Source: Agromyces flavus
Lineage (GTDB): Bacteria; Actinomycetota; Actinomycetes; Actinomycetales; Microbacteriaceae
Length of the DNA stretch: 64,000 nt
Direction: 5' to 3'
Assembly (NCBI RefSeq): GCF_900104685.1
Contig: NZ_LT629755.1
Coordinates: forward strand, 124,001-188,000
The notes beneath the pieces were generated by a model that ran no database searches, had not been told where the DNA came from, and saw only the letters and a program-made list of their open reading frames with translations. Below, piece by piece: positions 9,196-17,870 of this stretch; the stretch's first letter is position 1, and every line of letters starts with the position of its first letter. The position numbers and the translations under genes are program-made.

Positions 9196-10022
9196 CCACG
9201 ACCCCGACGACCACGCCCGCCCCCGCGACCGGCACCGCGAAGATCTCGGTGCGCGACGTGCGCAAGACCTTCGAGCTGAAGGGCCAGGAGTTCGTCGCGC
9301 TCGAGCGCGTGAACCTCGACATCGCCGACAACGAGTTCGTCACGGTCGTGGGGCCCTCGGGCTGCGGCAAGTCCACGCTCATGAACATCCTCGCCGGCCT
9401 CGAGACGCCCACGTCGGGCCACGCGGTCGTCGACGGCAAGGACGTCGCCGGCCCCGGCCCGGAGCGCGGTGTCATCTTCCAGCAGTACGCGCTCTTCCCG
9501 TGGCTCACCGTGCGCAAGAACGTCGAGTTCGGGCTGAAGGTCGCCGGGCTCCCCAGGGCCCAGCGCCGCGAACGTGCCGACCACTTCATCCGGATGGTGG
9601 GACTCGAGCAGTTCGCCGACGCCCTGCCGAAGATGCTCTCAGGCGGCATGAAGCAGCGCTGCGCGATCGCCCGCGCGTACGCCGTAAACCCGTCGATCCT
9701 CCTCATGGACGAGCCGTTCGGAGCGCTCGACGCACTCACCCGGGTCAAGCTGCAGGAGCAGCTGCTCGACACGTGGAGCCGCGAGAAGCGCACCGTGATG
9801 TTCATCACGCACGACGTCGACGAGGCCGTGTTCCTCGCCAACCGCGTGATCGTGATGGCGGCCCGCCCCGGCCGCATCTACGACGTCATCGACGTGGACC
9901 TGCCGTACCCCCGCACGGAAGACGTGCGCCTGAGCCCCGAGTTCGCCGACCTGCGCAACCGCGTCTGGCACTCGGTGTACCACCAGGAGCCCGGCATCGC
10001 TGCCGGTGCCGCGTCGTCGTAG
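9192..10022 (+). CDS. NitT/TauT-type ABC transporter ATPase
   Basis: 276 residues. Walker [11 protein letters not shown]-loop FQQYALFPW, signature LSGGMKQR, Walker [13 protein letters not shown] and switch His in ITHD are all intact. The closest families are SsuB/TauB/AtsC-type ATPases. The start overlaps the permease stop (ATGA). A Thr/Pro-rich ~16-residue N-terminus precedes the domain. Confidence 0.9.
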   Translation: MTTTPTTTPAPATGTAKISVRDVRKTFELKGQEFVALERVNLDIADNEFVTVVGPSGCGKSTLMNILAGLETPTSGHAVVDGKDVAGPGPERGVIFQQYALFPWLTVRKNVEFGLKVAGLPRAQRRERADHFIRMVGLEQFADALPKMLSGGMKQRCAIARAYAVNPSILLMDEPFGALDALTRVKLQEQLLDTWSREKRTVMFITHDVDEAVFLANRVIVMAARPGRIYDVIDVDLPYPRTEDVRLSPEFADLRNRVWHSVYHQEPGIAAGAASS

Positions 10023-10085
10023 ACGACCTCCGCAACCGCAATCCCACCACCGCAACACCCCAACCCGACGAAGGGAACCACAGTC

Positions 10086-11108
10086 ATGCGTTTCACCAGG
10101 AAGCTCCTCGGCACTGCCGCCGTCGGCGCGGCCGTCGCCCTGCTCGCCACCGGCTGCGCCGCCGACGGAGGCGCGAGCGGCGAGCCCGCACCCGAGAACG
10201 AGTACGACGACGTCCTCCAGGTCGACTTCGGGTACATCCCCGACTTCAACGGGACGAGCCTGCTCGCCGTCGCCGAGGACCAGGGCTACTGGGAGAAGTA
10301 CGGCCTCGACGTGACGGCGACCTCGTTCACCAACGGGCCGCTGCAGATCCAGGCACTCGGCACGGGCGACCTCGACTTCGGCTACATCGGACCGGGCGCC
10401 ATGTGGCTGCCCGCCTCGGGCGAGGCCAAGGTCGTCGCGCTCAACACGCTCGGCCAGGCCGACCGCGTCGTCGCGCAGGCCGGCATCGACTCGGTCGAGG
10501 ACCTCGCCGGCAAGACGGTCGCGTACCCCGAGGGCACCTCGGGCGACATGATCCTCACGCTCGCGCTCGAGGAGGCGGGCATGACCAAGGACGACATCGA
10601 GGCCGTGCCCATGGAGCCGTCGGCGATCGTCGCGGCGTTGTCGTCGAAGCAGGTCGACGGAGCCGGATTCTGGTACCCCGCGCTCGCGACCGTGAAGCAG
10701 CAGGTGCCCGACCTCGTCGAGCTCGCGCAGAACCAGGACTTCGAGGAGACCGTCGCGTTCCCGACCGCGTTCGTCGCGGGCAACGACGTCGTCGCCGACG
10801 AGCCGGAGAAGGTGGACCGGGTGCTCAAGGCCCTGCGCGACGCCATCGCGTTCCGCGCCGAGAACACCGACGAGGCCATCCAGCTCACGGCCGCGTTCTC
10901 GGCGCTCGACCCGAAGCAGGTCGAGGCCGACGCCGGCAACGTCCAGATCCTCTCGCTCGAGGAGCTCGACCAGCTCACCGAGGACGGCACGATCGACACC
11001 TGGCTGAACGGCATGGTCGACTACTTCGTCGGCGCCGGGAAGCTCGATGCACCGGTCGAGGCATCCGAGTTCTACACCGGCGACCTGTTCCTGCAGGCGG
11101 GCGAGTAA
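10086..11108 (+). CDS. NitT/TauT-type substrate-binding lipoprotein
   Basis: 340 residues. Lipoprotein signal with lipobox LATGC (Cys24). The mature protein matches the SsuA/TauA/NMT1 fold: DFGYIPDFNGTSLLAVAEDQGYWEKYGLDV, then GDLDFGYIGPGA and an AGKTVAYPEGTSGDMIL segment. It captures the ligand outside the cell and delivers it to the permease at 8314-9195. A GAAGGGAA ribosome site precedes the ATG; the 63-nt gap after the ATPase gene shows no terminator, so it is cotranscribed. Confidence 0.88.
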   Translation: MRFTRKLLGTAAVGAAVALLATGCAADGGASGEPAPENEYDDVLQVDFGYIPDFNGTSLLAVAEDQGYWEKYGLDVTATSFTNGPLQIQALGTGDLDFGYIGPGAMWLPASGEAKVVALNTLGQADRVVAQAGIDSVEDLAGKTVAYPEGTSGDMILTLALEEAGMTKDDIEAVPMEPSAIVAALSSKQVDGAGFWYPALATVKQQVPDLVELAQNQDFEETVAFPTAFVAGNDVVADEPEKVDRVLKALRDAIAFRAENTDEAIQLTAAFSALDPKQVEADAGNVQILSLEELDQLTEDGTIDTWLNGMVDYFVGAGKLDAPVEASEFYTGDLFLQAGE

Positions 11109-11115
11109 GCGCACC

Positions 11116-12687
11116 ATGAAGCCGAGCAACATCCTCTTCCTCATGACCGACCAGCACCGGGCGGACACGCTCGGGACGTACGGCAACGCGCTGGCCGCGA
11201 CGCCGGTGCTCGATGAGCTGGCCCGCACGGGCACGCGCTTCGACCGCTGGTACACGCCCACCGCGATCTGCACGCCGGCTCGCGCGAGCCTGCTGACCGG
11301 CCAGGCCCCGTTCCGCCACCGCGTGCTCGCCAACCACGAGCGCAACGTCGGTTACCTCGAGGACCTCGCCGAGGGCAGCTTCACCTTCGTGGAGGCACTC
11401 CGCGAGAAGGGCTACAACACGGGACTCGTCGGCAAGTGGCACGCCGGCACGGAGAAGAACGCCGCCGACTTCGGATTCGACGGCCCCGACCTCCCCGGGT
11501 GGCACAATCCCGTCGAGAACGAGGACTACCTCGGCTACCTGCGCGAGCGGGGGCTGCCTCCGTACGAGATCACCGACCGCATCCGCGGCACCCTGCCGAA
11601 CGGTGGGCCGGGCAACCTGCTGGCTGCCCGGCTCCACCAACCGGTCGAGGCGACGTTCGAGCACTACCTTGCGACCCGCGCGATCGAGCTGCTCGAACGA
11701 TACGCGGCCGACAGCGACCGCGACGGCACGCCGTTCTTCCTCGAGCTGAACTTCTTCGGGCCGCACCTGCCGTACATCGTCCCCGACGAGTACTTCGACA
11801 TGTTCGACCCGGCCGAGATCGAGCTGCCGAAGTCGGTGGCCGAGACCTTCGAGGGCAAGCCGCCCGTACAGCGCAACTACAGCGCGCACTGGACGTTCGA
11901 CACCATGCCGATCGAGATCACGCGCAAGCTCATCGCGGTCTACTGGGGCTACGTCGCCCTCATCGACCAGCAGATCGGCCGGGTCATGGACGCGCTCGAG
12001 CGACTCGGCCTGGTCGATGACACCGCGGTGTTCTTCACGTGCGACCACGGCGAGTTCACGGGCGCGCACCGGCTGCACGACAAGGGCCCGGCGATGTACG
12101 AGGACATCTACCGCACGCCCGGCCTGCTCCGCATTCCCGGCGGCCCGGCCGGCCAGGTGCGAACCGAGTTCGTGAGCCTGCTCGACTGCACGGCGACGAT
12201 CCTCGAGCTCGCGGGCATCGACCCGGCGCCGGCCGTCGACTCCCGCAGCCTCGTGCCGCTCGCCGCCGGCGAGCATCCCGAGTGGGCCGAGGACATCGTG
12301 TGCGAGTTCCACGGCCACCACTTCCCCTACCCGCAGCGGATGCTGCGCAACGATCGATACAAGCTCGTCGTCAACCCCGACTCGGTGAACGAGCTCTACG
12401 ACCTCGAGCGCGACCCCGACGAACTGCAGAACGTGTACGGGCATCCCGAGATGCGCGACATCCGGAACCGGATGATGCAGCGCCTCTACGGCCTGCTGCG
12501 CGATCGCGGCGACAACTTCTACCACTGGATGACGACGATGTACGACGTCGGCGAGGTCGACTACGACCCGACGCAGAGCGGGCTCGACGAGACGACCTAC
12601 CAGGCCTCCGAGCGGCAGGCCGCGGCATCCGTCGACCCCGTCGCGTCGGTCGGCGTGCCGACCGCACCCGAGCGGAAGTCAGCGTGA
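11116..12687 (+). CDS. Type I (Cys-type) sulfatase
   Basis: 523 residues, no signal peptide, so probably cytoplasmic. The activation motif CTPAR starts at Cys52, the residue converted to formylglycine. Metal ligands appear as TDQHRAD near the N-terminus and CDHGEFTG (~residue 313). Length and order fit the alkaline-phosphatase/arylsulfatase superfamily acting on sulfated carbohydrates or aryl sulfates. It follows the transporter by 7 nt and overlaps the next sulfatase by GTGA. It probably desulfates material imported by the ABC system; the exact substrate is unknown. Confidence 0.88.
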   Translation: MKPSNILFLMTDQHRADTLGTYGNALAATPVLDELARTGTRFDRWYTPTAICTPARASLLTGQAPFRHRVLANHERNVGYLEDLAEGSFTFVEALREKGYNTGLVGKWHAGTEKNAADFGFDGPDLPGWHNPVENEDYLGYLRERGLPPYEITDRIRGTLPNGGPGNLLAARLHQPVEATFEHYLATRAIELLERYAADSDRDGTPFFLELNFFGPHLPYIVPDEYFDMFDPAEIELPKSVAETFEGKPPVQRNYSAHWTFDTMPIEITRKLIAVYWGYVALIDQQIGRVMDALERLGLVDDTAVFFTCDHGEFTGAHRLHDKGPAMYEDIYRTPGLLRIPGGPAGQVRTEFVSLLDCTATILELAGIDPAPAVDSRSLVPLAAGEHPEWAEDIVCEFHGHHFPYPQRMLRNDRYKLVVNPDSVNELYDLERDPDELQNVYGHPEMRDIRNRMMQRLYGLLRDRGDNFYHWMTTMYDVGEVDYDPTQSGLDETTYQASERQAAASVDPVASVGVPTAPERKSA

Positions 12688-14168
12688 CGAGCGGACGCCG
12701 GCCCAACATCGTCATGGTCCTCACCGACGACCACGGCTCGCAGGCGATCGGCGCATACGGCTCCGTGCTGAACGCGACGCCCCGCATCGACGAGATCGGG
12801 GCGTACGGATGGCGCTTCGACAACTGCTTCGCGACGAACGCCCTGTGCTCGCCGAGCCGGGCGTCGATCCTCACCGGCACGTACAGCCACGTGAACGGCG
12901 TCTCGACGCTCGTCACGCCGATCGATGCGAGCCAGCCGACGTTCGTGTCGCAGTTGAAGGCCGCGGGGTACCGCACCGCGATGGTCGGCAAGTGGCACAT
13001 GGGCGAGCACGAGGGATCGACTCCGCAGGGCTTCGACTACTGGGACATCCTGGTCGGGCACGACGGGCAGGGCGAGTACTGGGACCCGCTGTTCCTGTCG
13101 GCGGAGGGCGAGCGCATCGTCGAGGGCTATGCGACCGATCGCATCACCGATCTCGCGTTCGACTGGCTCGACTCGCTCGAGGGCGACGACCCGTGGTGCG
13201 TGCTGATCTACCACAAGGCGCCGCACCGGCCATGGGAACCCAAGCCCGAGGACGCGGAGCGGTTCCGCGATGCCGTGCCCGTGCCGTCCACGTTCTGGGA
13301 CGACTACGACACCCGCTCGTCCTCGACCCGCCGTGCCCTCATGCGGCTCGCCGAGAACCTGAACGTGGAGGACCTCAAGATCGCGCCGCCCGAGAGCCTG
13401 TCGTACGAGGAACTCGCGCTCTGGAAGTACCAGCGGTTCATGGAGGACTACCTGGCGTGCGTGGCGTCGGTCGACGACAACGTCGGCCGCATCACCGACC
13501 GCCTGCGGAAACGCGGCGAGTTCGACGACACGATCGTGATGTACGCCTCCGACCAGGGGTTCTTCCTCGGCGAGCACGGATGGTTCGACAAGCGATTCAT
13601 GTACGAGGAGTCGCTGCGCATGCCGATGCTGCTGAGTTACCCGCGTCGGCTCGAAGGCGGTGGGGTGTTCGACGGCATCGTCACGAACGTCGACTTCGCG
13701 CAGACGTTGCTCGACGCGGCGGGCGTCCCTCCGCACCCGCGCATGCAGGGGCGGAGCTTCTGGCCCGACCTGCTCGGCGAACCCGCCGCTCCCGCCGCCG
13801 AGGGCATGTACTACCGGTACTGGGAGCACGACGACACGTTCCACAAGGCGCCCGCCCACTACGGCTACCGCACTCACCGCCACAAGCTCATCTACTACTA
13901 CAACGACGGGCTCGGCCTCCCGGGAACCGGCCCGTTCACGTACCCGCCGGAGTGGGAGCTGTACGACCTCGAACGTGACCCGGAGGAGCTGCGGAACGTC
14001 GCCCACGACCCGGCGTACGCCGAGGTACGCGCCGAGCTCGAGCGCGCGATGTGGCTCGAGCAGGCCCGGCTCGGCGACGCGCCGCACCCCAGCCAGCCGC
14101 GGCCCCACGGCGTCGAGGATCGAGCGGATGTCGCGGAGCCGGCGTCGGAGCGCCGTGTCGGCGTCTGA
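12684..14168 (+). CDS. Second type I (Cys-type) sulfatase
   Basis: 494 residues starting with GTG inside the preceding stop (GTGA). Features: MVLTDDHGSQ metal site, CSPSR activation motif at Cys55, GKWHMGEHEG, YASDQGFFLGEHGWFDKRFMYEE. The C-terminal part resembles carbohydrate sulfatases of the iduronate-2-sulfatase/mucin-desulfating type. It is a divergent paralogue of the first sulfatase, suggesting that two different sulfate positions are removed. No signal peptide is seen. Its 3' end overlaps the candidate start of the formylglycine-generating enzyme. Confidence 0.87.
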   Translation: MTSGRRPNIVMVLTDDHGSQAIGAYGSVLNATPRIDEIGAYGWRFDNCFATNALCSPSRASILTGTYSHVNGVSTLVTPIDASQPTFVSQLKAAGYRTAMVGKWHMGEHEGSTPQGFDYWDILVGHDGQGEYWDPLFLSAEGERIVEGYATDRITDLAFDWLDSLEGDDPWCVLIYHKAPHRPWEPKPEDAERFRDAVPVPSTFWDDYDTRSSSTRRALMRLAENLNVEDLKIAPPESLSYEELALWKYQRFMEDYLACVASVDDNVGRITDRLRKRGEFDDTIVMYASDQGFFLGEHGWFDKRFMYEESLRMPMLLSYPRRLEGGGVFDGIVTNVDFAQTLLDAAGVPPHPRMQGRSFWPDLLGEPAAPAAEGMYYRYWEHDDTFHKAPAHYGYRTHRHKLIYYYNDGLGLPGTGPFTYPPEWELYDLERDPEELRNVAHDPAYAEVRAELERAMWLEQARLGDAPHPSQPRPHGVEDRADVAEPASERRVGV

Positions 14169-15165
14169 CGTGGCATCCGCCTCGATCGCCGCGCCGGCCG
14201 CGGTGAGCTCGCACCACGTCGGGACGCTCGGTGCCGAGATGATCCGGATCGCCGGCGGCGCCTTCGCGATGGGCTCCGAGGACTTCTACCCCGAGGAACG
14301 ACCGGTCCGCGAGGTGCACGTCGACGCGTTCGAGCTCGACGCCACTGCCGTCACCAACGCCGACTTCCTCGCATTCGTCGAGGCGACCGGGTACGTGACC
14401 GTGGCCGAGCGTCCGCTCGATCCCGCCGAGTTCGACGAAGAGGCGCTCGAATCCATCGAGCCGGGAAGCCTGGTCTTCACGCCGACCGAGGGTCCGGTCA
14501 ACCTGCGCGACTGGCGGCAGTGGTGGAGGTGGGTGCCGGGCGCCTCCTGGCGGCATCCGTTCGGGCCGGACAGCTCGATCGACGACCGCATGACGCATCC
14601 GGTCGTGCAGGTCGCCTACGACGACGCGCTCGCATTCGCGACGTGGGCGGGCAAGCGGCTGCCCACGGAAGCGGAGTGGGAGCTGGCCGCTCGAGCCGGC
14701 CTCGACGGCGCGACGTACGCCTGGGGCGAGGAGCGCGAGCCGGGCGGAATCCTCCAGGCGAACACGTGGCAGGGACGGTTCCCGTACCGGAACACCGGCG
14801 CGAACGGATGGGTCGGCACCGCGCCCGTCGGATCCTTTCCGTCGAACGGCTTCGGCCTCCACGACATGATCGGCAACACCTGGGAATGGACCGCCGACGC
14901 GTGGACTCCGGATCATCGAGGCAGGCCCGTGTCGCCGGTCGCGACGCCGCTCGCCGTCCTCCCGTCGATGGCGGCGACGGAGTCCGGCTCGGGATGCGGG
15001 TGCGGCTGCTCCGCCGCCCCGGCGGGCGCGCGCGGCTCGCGCGTGACGAAGGGCGGCTCGCATCTCTGCGCGCCCGAGTACTGCCTGCGCTACCGTCCGG
15101 CCGCCCGTTCGCCGCAGAGCGAGGACTCCGCGACGACGCACCTCGGCTTCCGCTGCGCGCGCTGA
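14128..15165 (+). CDS. Formylglycine-generating enzyme
   Basis: 345 residues from ATG 14128 (GAGG 9 nt upstream); GTG 14155 and GTG 14170 are alternatives giving a shorter N-terminus. FGE-sulfatase fold throughout: GGAFAMGSEDFYPEE, TNADFLAFVEATGY, RLPTEAEWELAARAG, NTWEWTADAW. The copper-binding cysteine pair is Cys314 and Cys319 in SHLCAPEYCLRYRPAARS, matching the C-x4-C of active aerobic FGEs. It oxidises the CxPxR cysteine of the two sulfatases just upstream. A Cys-rich GCGCGC insert at ~289-294 precedes the active site. The gene ends 2 nt before a convergent stop. Confidence 0.92.
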   Translation: MSRSRRRSAVSASDVASASIAAPAAVSSHHVGTLGAEMIRIAGGAFAMGSEDFYPEERPVREVHVDAFELDATAVTNADFLAFVEATGYVTVAERPLDPAEFDEEALESIEPGSLVFTPTEGPVNLRDWRQWWRWVPGASWRHPFGPDSSIDDRMTHPVVQVAYDDALAFATWAGKRLPTEAEWELAARAGLDGATYAWGEEREPGGILQANTWQGRFPYRNTGANGWVGTAPVGSFPSNGFGLHDMIGNTWEWTADAWTPDHRGRPVSPVATPLAVLPSMAATESGSGCGCGCSAAPAGARGSRVTKGGSHLCAPEYCLRYRPAARSPQSEDSATTHLGFRCAR

Positions 15166-15167
15166 CC

Positions 15168-15524
15168 TCAGCCCGACAGCGCGACGAGGGCGATGGCGGC
15201 GCCGGCGACGCCGCACGCGACCACGAAGATCGTCAGGGCGAGCATCAGGCCGCCACCCGGCATCCGATCGAGGCGGCCGTCGAGCAGCGCGCGGTTCGCG
15301 CGAACGAACCTCGCGCGTGACAACGTCCACAGCACGATGGCGAACGCGATGCCGACGAGGCCGGGCACGAGCCACACGAGCTGCTCGTCGGGGGTCGAGC
15401 CGAGCGCCGGCAGTACCCGGAGCGCGACGAGCGAGCCGACCCCGATGCCCAGGGAGGTCCGCCGCCAGGCGAGTTCGGTCCGCTCGGGTTGGAGCCCCGG
15501 GTCGAAGAGCGACGAGCCCGTCAT
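15168..15524 (-). CDS. DUF202 membrane protein (YidH-like) B
   Basis: 118 residues. Starts LQPERTELAWRRTSLGIGVGS, the DUF202 signature with conserved Glu and Arg before the first membrane helix; three hydrophobic helices follow. Function is unknown; the family includes a domain of yeast vacuolar transporter chaperones. It overlaps the upstream DUF202 gene by ATGA, so the pair is one operon and may form a heteromer. Confidence 0.75.
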   Translation of the reverse strand: MTGSSLFDPGLQPERTELAWRRTSLGIGVGSLVALRVLPALGSTPDEQLVWLVPGLVGIAFAIVLWTLSRARFVRANRALLDGRLDRMPGGGLMLALTIFVVACGVAGAAIALVALSG

Positions 15525-15847
15525 CGCCACAGGATGCCGAAGAGCACCAGCACGGCGACCAGCACGACGGTGATCGCGAGCAGGACGCTCGTCGCGGAGC
15601 CCGGCAGCGCGGCCGATGCGCGCAGCGCGCGCTCCGTGCGAGCCCACTCGACCCAGGCGAGCACCGGAACGGCCAGTCCCGCAGCGACGAGCACCAGGGA
15701 CGCCGCGAGGCGGAAGCCCGGCTGGAGATCGAGTCCGAGCGCCTCGAGCGCGACGCCGCCGGCGATGAGCGCCAAGGCGGTGCGGTTCCACGCGAGGAAC
15801 GTGCGCTCGTTGGCGAGGCTGAACCGCGGATCGGGCTCTGCGCCCAT
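15521..15847 (-). CDS. DUF202 membrane protein (YidH-like) A
   Basis: 108 residues from ATG 15847; GTG 15892 would add 15 residues of poor family match. DPRFSLANERTFLAWNRTALALIAGG is the classic YidH start, followed by three membrane helices and a tail ending FGILWR. First gene of the two-gene DUF202 operon. No function can be assigned. Confidence 0.75.
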   Translation of the reverse strand: MGAEPDPRFSLANERTFLAWNRTALALIAGGVALEALGLDLQPGFRLAASLVLVAAGLAVPVLAWVEWARTERALRASAALPGSATSVLLAITVVLVAVLVLFGILWR

Positions 15848-15959
15848 GCCGTAGACCGACCTCGGGAATCGCGTGGTGGTCAACGGGGGCACCGCCTCAT
15901 CGGAATCGCGACGTCAATGATCGTGATCGATCGTATCGTTGGGGGTGACGTGAGGCCCG

Positions 15960-16301
15960 TCAGCTCTCGGGATCGTATTGGAACGCGCGCACCTCCTGCG
16001 CGCAGCGGCAGGCGCGGGCGAACTTCGCGGCCCACTCGAGGGCCGCCTCGCGCGACGGCAGCTCGAGGATCGAATAGCCGCCTTCGATCTGCCGCGTCTG
16101 CGCGTAGGTGCCGCTCGTCACCCTCCCGTCGGCATCCACCCTGACCGGCGCAACGCTCTCGTCGACGCCGCCGCCGAACACCCACACCCCGGCCTCCTTC
16201 GCCTCCCGCACGACGGCGCGCGCGTCATCCGCCACTTCGGGCAGCTCCTCGTCGGACACGACCATGGCGGCGCTCGGGAACGAGATCAGGTACTTCGTCA
16301 T
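15960..16301 (-). CDS. YCII-related (DGPF) domain protein
   Basis: 113 residues with ferredoxin-like YCII fold: MTKYLISFPSAAM, EAKEAGVWVFGGGVDES and IEGGYSILELPSREAALEWA. Such proteins are often encoded with ECF sigma factors, but none is present here. The catalytic role is unproven. GAAGGAG lies 8 nt before the ATG. Confidence 0.8.
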   Translation of the reverse strand: MTKYLISFPSAAMVVSDEELPEVADDARAVVREAKEAGVWVFGGGVDESVAPVRVDADGRVTSGTYAQTRQIEGGYSILELPSREAALEWAAKFARACRCAQEVRAFQYDPES

Positions 16302-16367
16302 CGGGTAGGCTCCTTCGACGGCGGGGGAGATGCGCCCATCCTCGTCGATGCCGGCGACATCCGCGCC

Positions 16368-17450
16368 TCACCACCCGCTGCGCGTGGGCGTGTGGCCCTC
16401 GCGCGCGTCGTCGGGCATCGGCATCTCCGCACGCAGGCCGAGCAGGCGGATGGCGCGACCCGCCTCGATCCGATCGGCGGCGAGCCCCATCACCCGCCCG
16501 ACCACGTCGGCGCGGTCGGATGTCTCGGGGATCCGGCGCTGGTAGGTCTTCGTGAAGAACGGGGCGTACCGGACCTTGAGCGTCAGCCCGATCACGGGCC
16601 GCCCCTCGGCGGCGACGTCGTCGAGCACGCGCTCGGCCAGCTCGCGCAGTGCCGACTCGATGTTGGCGGGGTCCTCCAGGTCCTGCTGGAACGTCGTCTC
16701 GCGACTGTGTCCGCGGGCGATCCACGGCGTGTCGTCGACGACGCGCGCGCCCTCGCCGCGCCCGAGTTGGCGGTACCACGGCCCCATCCGCGGGCCGAAC
16801 TCGGCGGCGAGCACCGCCGGGTCGGCGTCGGCGAGCGACGAGACCGTCGTGATGCCGTGTGCCGCGAGGCGCCGCGCGATCTTCGAGCCGACGCCCCACA
16901 GCTCGATGGTGGGCCGATATCCCATCACCTCGTCCCAGTTCTCCCCGGTCAGACGGAAGATCCCTGCCGGCTTGCCGAACCCCGTCGCGATCTTCGCGCG
17001 CACGAGCGTGTCGCCGATGCCGACGCTGCAGTGCAGCCGTGTGCGCTCGAGCACCGCGCGCTGGAGGTCGCCGGCGTACGCCTCGGGGTCGTCGGTGACG
17101 ACGCCGACGAACGCCTCGTCCCAGCCGAGCACCTGCACCGTCGCCCCGGGCAGGGCTCGAAGCGTCGCCATGACCTGCTCCGACGCCGCCGTGTACTCGG
17201 CCGCATCAACGGGCAGGATGACGGCGTCGGGCGCCTTGCGGGCGGCGATGCGCAGCGGCATCCCCGATCCGACGCCGAATTCGCGCGCCTCGTACGACGC
17301 GGTCGACACGACGGCGCGTTCCGTCGGGTCGCCCCGCCCGCCGACGATCACCGGTCTGCCGGCCAGCTCCGGACGTCGCAGCACCTCGACCGCCGCGATG
17401 AACTGGTCGAGGTCGACATGGAGCACCCAGGGAGCCGGATCACCGCGCAC
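16368..17450 (-). CDS. dinB: DNA polymerase IV
   Basis: About 360 residues from GTG 17450; TTG 17486 or GTG 17426 are also possible because no start has a good ribosome site. The palm domain shows VLHVDLDQFIAAVEV (metal Asp) and VLGWDEAFVGV (Asp-Glu pair), then SVGIGDTLVRAKIATGFGKP, a helix-hairpin-helix region (IELWGVGSKIARRL) and a little-finger domain (HSRETTFQQDL). It performs error-prone bypass synthesis. It is the second Pol IV in the window, after the fragment at 1-331. The C-terminus lacks an obvious clamp-binding QLxLF motif. Confidence 0.85.
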   Translation of the reverse strand: MRGDPAPWVLHVDLDQFIAAVEVLRRPELAGRPVIVGGRGDPTERAVVSTASYEAREFGVGSGMPLRIAARKAPDAVILPVDAAEYTAASEQVMATLRALPGATVQVLGWDEAFVGVVTDDPEAYAGDLQRAVLERTRLHCSVGIGDTLVRAKIATGFGKPAGIFRLTGENWDEVMGYRPTIELWGVGSKIARRLAAHGITTVSSLADADPAVLAAEFGPRMGPWYRQLGRGEGARVVDDTPWIARGHSRETTFQQDLEDPANIESALRELAERVLDDVAAEGRPVIGLTLKVRYAPFFTKTYQRRIPETSDRADVVGRVMGLAADRIEAGRAIRLLGLRAEMPMPDDAREGHTPTRSGW

Positions 17451-17543
17451 GCGCCCTGAATAGCGCGTTTCGACACACCGGCGCAACCCTTTGCAGCAGC
17501 GGGCTCCACAGGAGGACAGTTGCTGCCAACGGAAGGAGAACCG

Positions 17544-17810
17544 ATGAGTATCCTTGCTTTCCTCATCCTCGGTCTGATCGCTGGGGCGATCGCGAAGCTG
17601 ATCCTGCCCGGCAAGCAGGGCGGCGGTTGGTTCATCACGCTGCTGCTGGGCGTCGTGGGCGCCCTGCTCGGTGGCTGGCTCGGGAGCGTCCTCTTCGGAG
17701 TGGGGCTCGAAGAGTTCTGGGACCTCAGCACGTGGCTGCTCGCCATCGGCGGTGCCATCGTCGTGCTGCTGATCTACGGCCTGATCGTCAACCGTCGGCG
17801 CACTGCCTGA
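17544..17810 (+). CDS. GlsB/YeaQ/YmgE family membrane protein
   Basis: 88 residues, three membrane helices with glycine-rich turns: ILGLIAGAIAKLILPGKQGGGWFITLLLGVVGALLGG. It matches the transglycosylase-associated family (PF04226), small stress-linked inner-membrane proteins with no proven biochemical role. ATG 17544 follows GGAAGGAG. It ends before a strong terminator. Confidence 0.85.
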   Translation: MSILAFLILGLIAGAIAKLILPGKQGGGWFITLLLGVVGALLGGWLGSVLFGVGLEEFWDLSTWLLAIGGAIVVLLIYGLIVNRRRTA

Positions 17811-17826
17811 CCGACACGGCTCGAAT

Positions 17827-17866
17827 CCGAAGGGCCCGTCCGACCACTGGTCGACGGGCCCTTCGG
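17827..17866. terminator. Bidirectional terminator
   Basis: CCGAAGGGCCCGTC (17827-17840) pairs perfectly with GACGGGCCCTTCGG (17853-17866) around a 12-nt loop. It lies between genes converging at 17810 and 17871. Confidence 0.75.
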
Positions 17867-17870
17867 GCTG

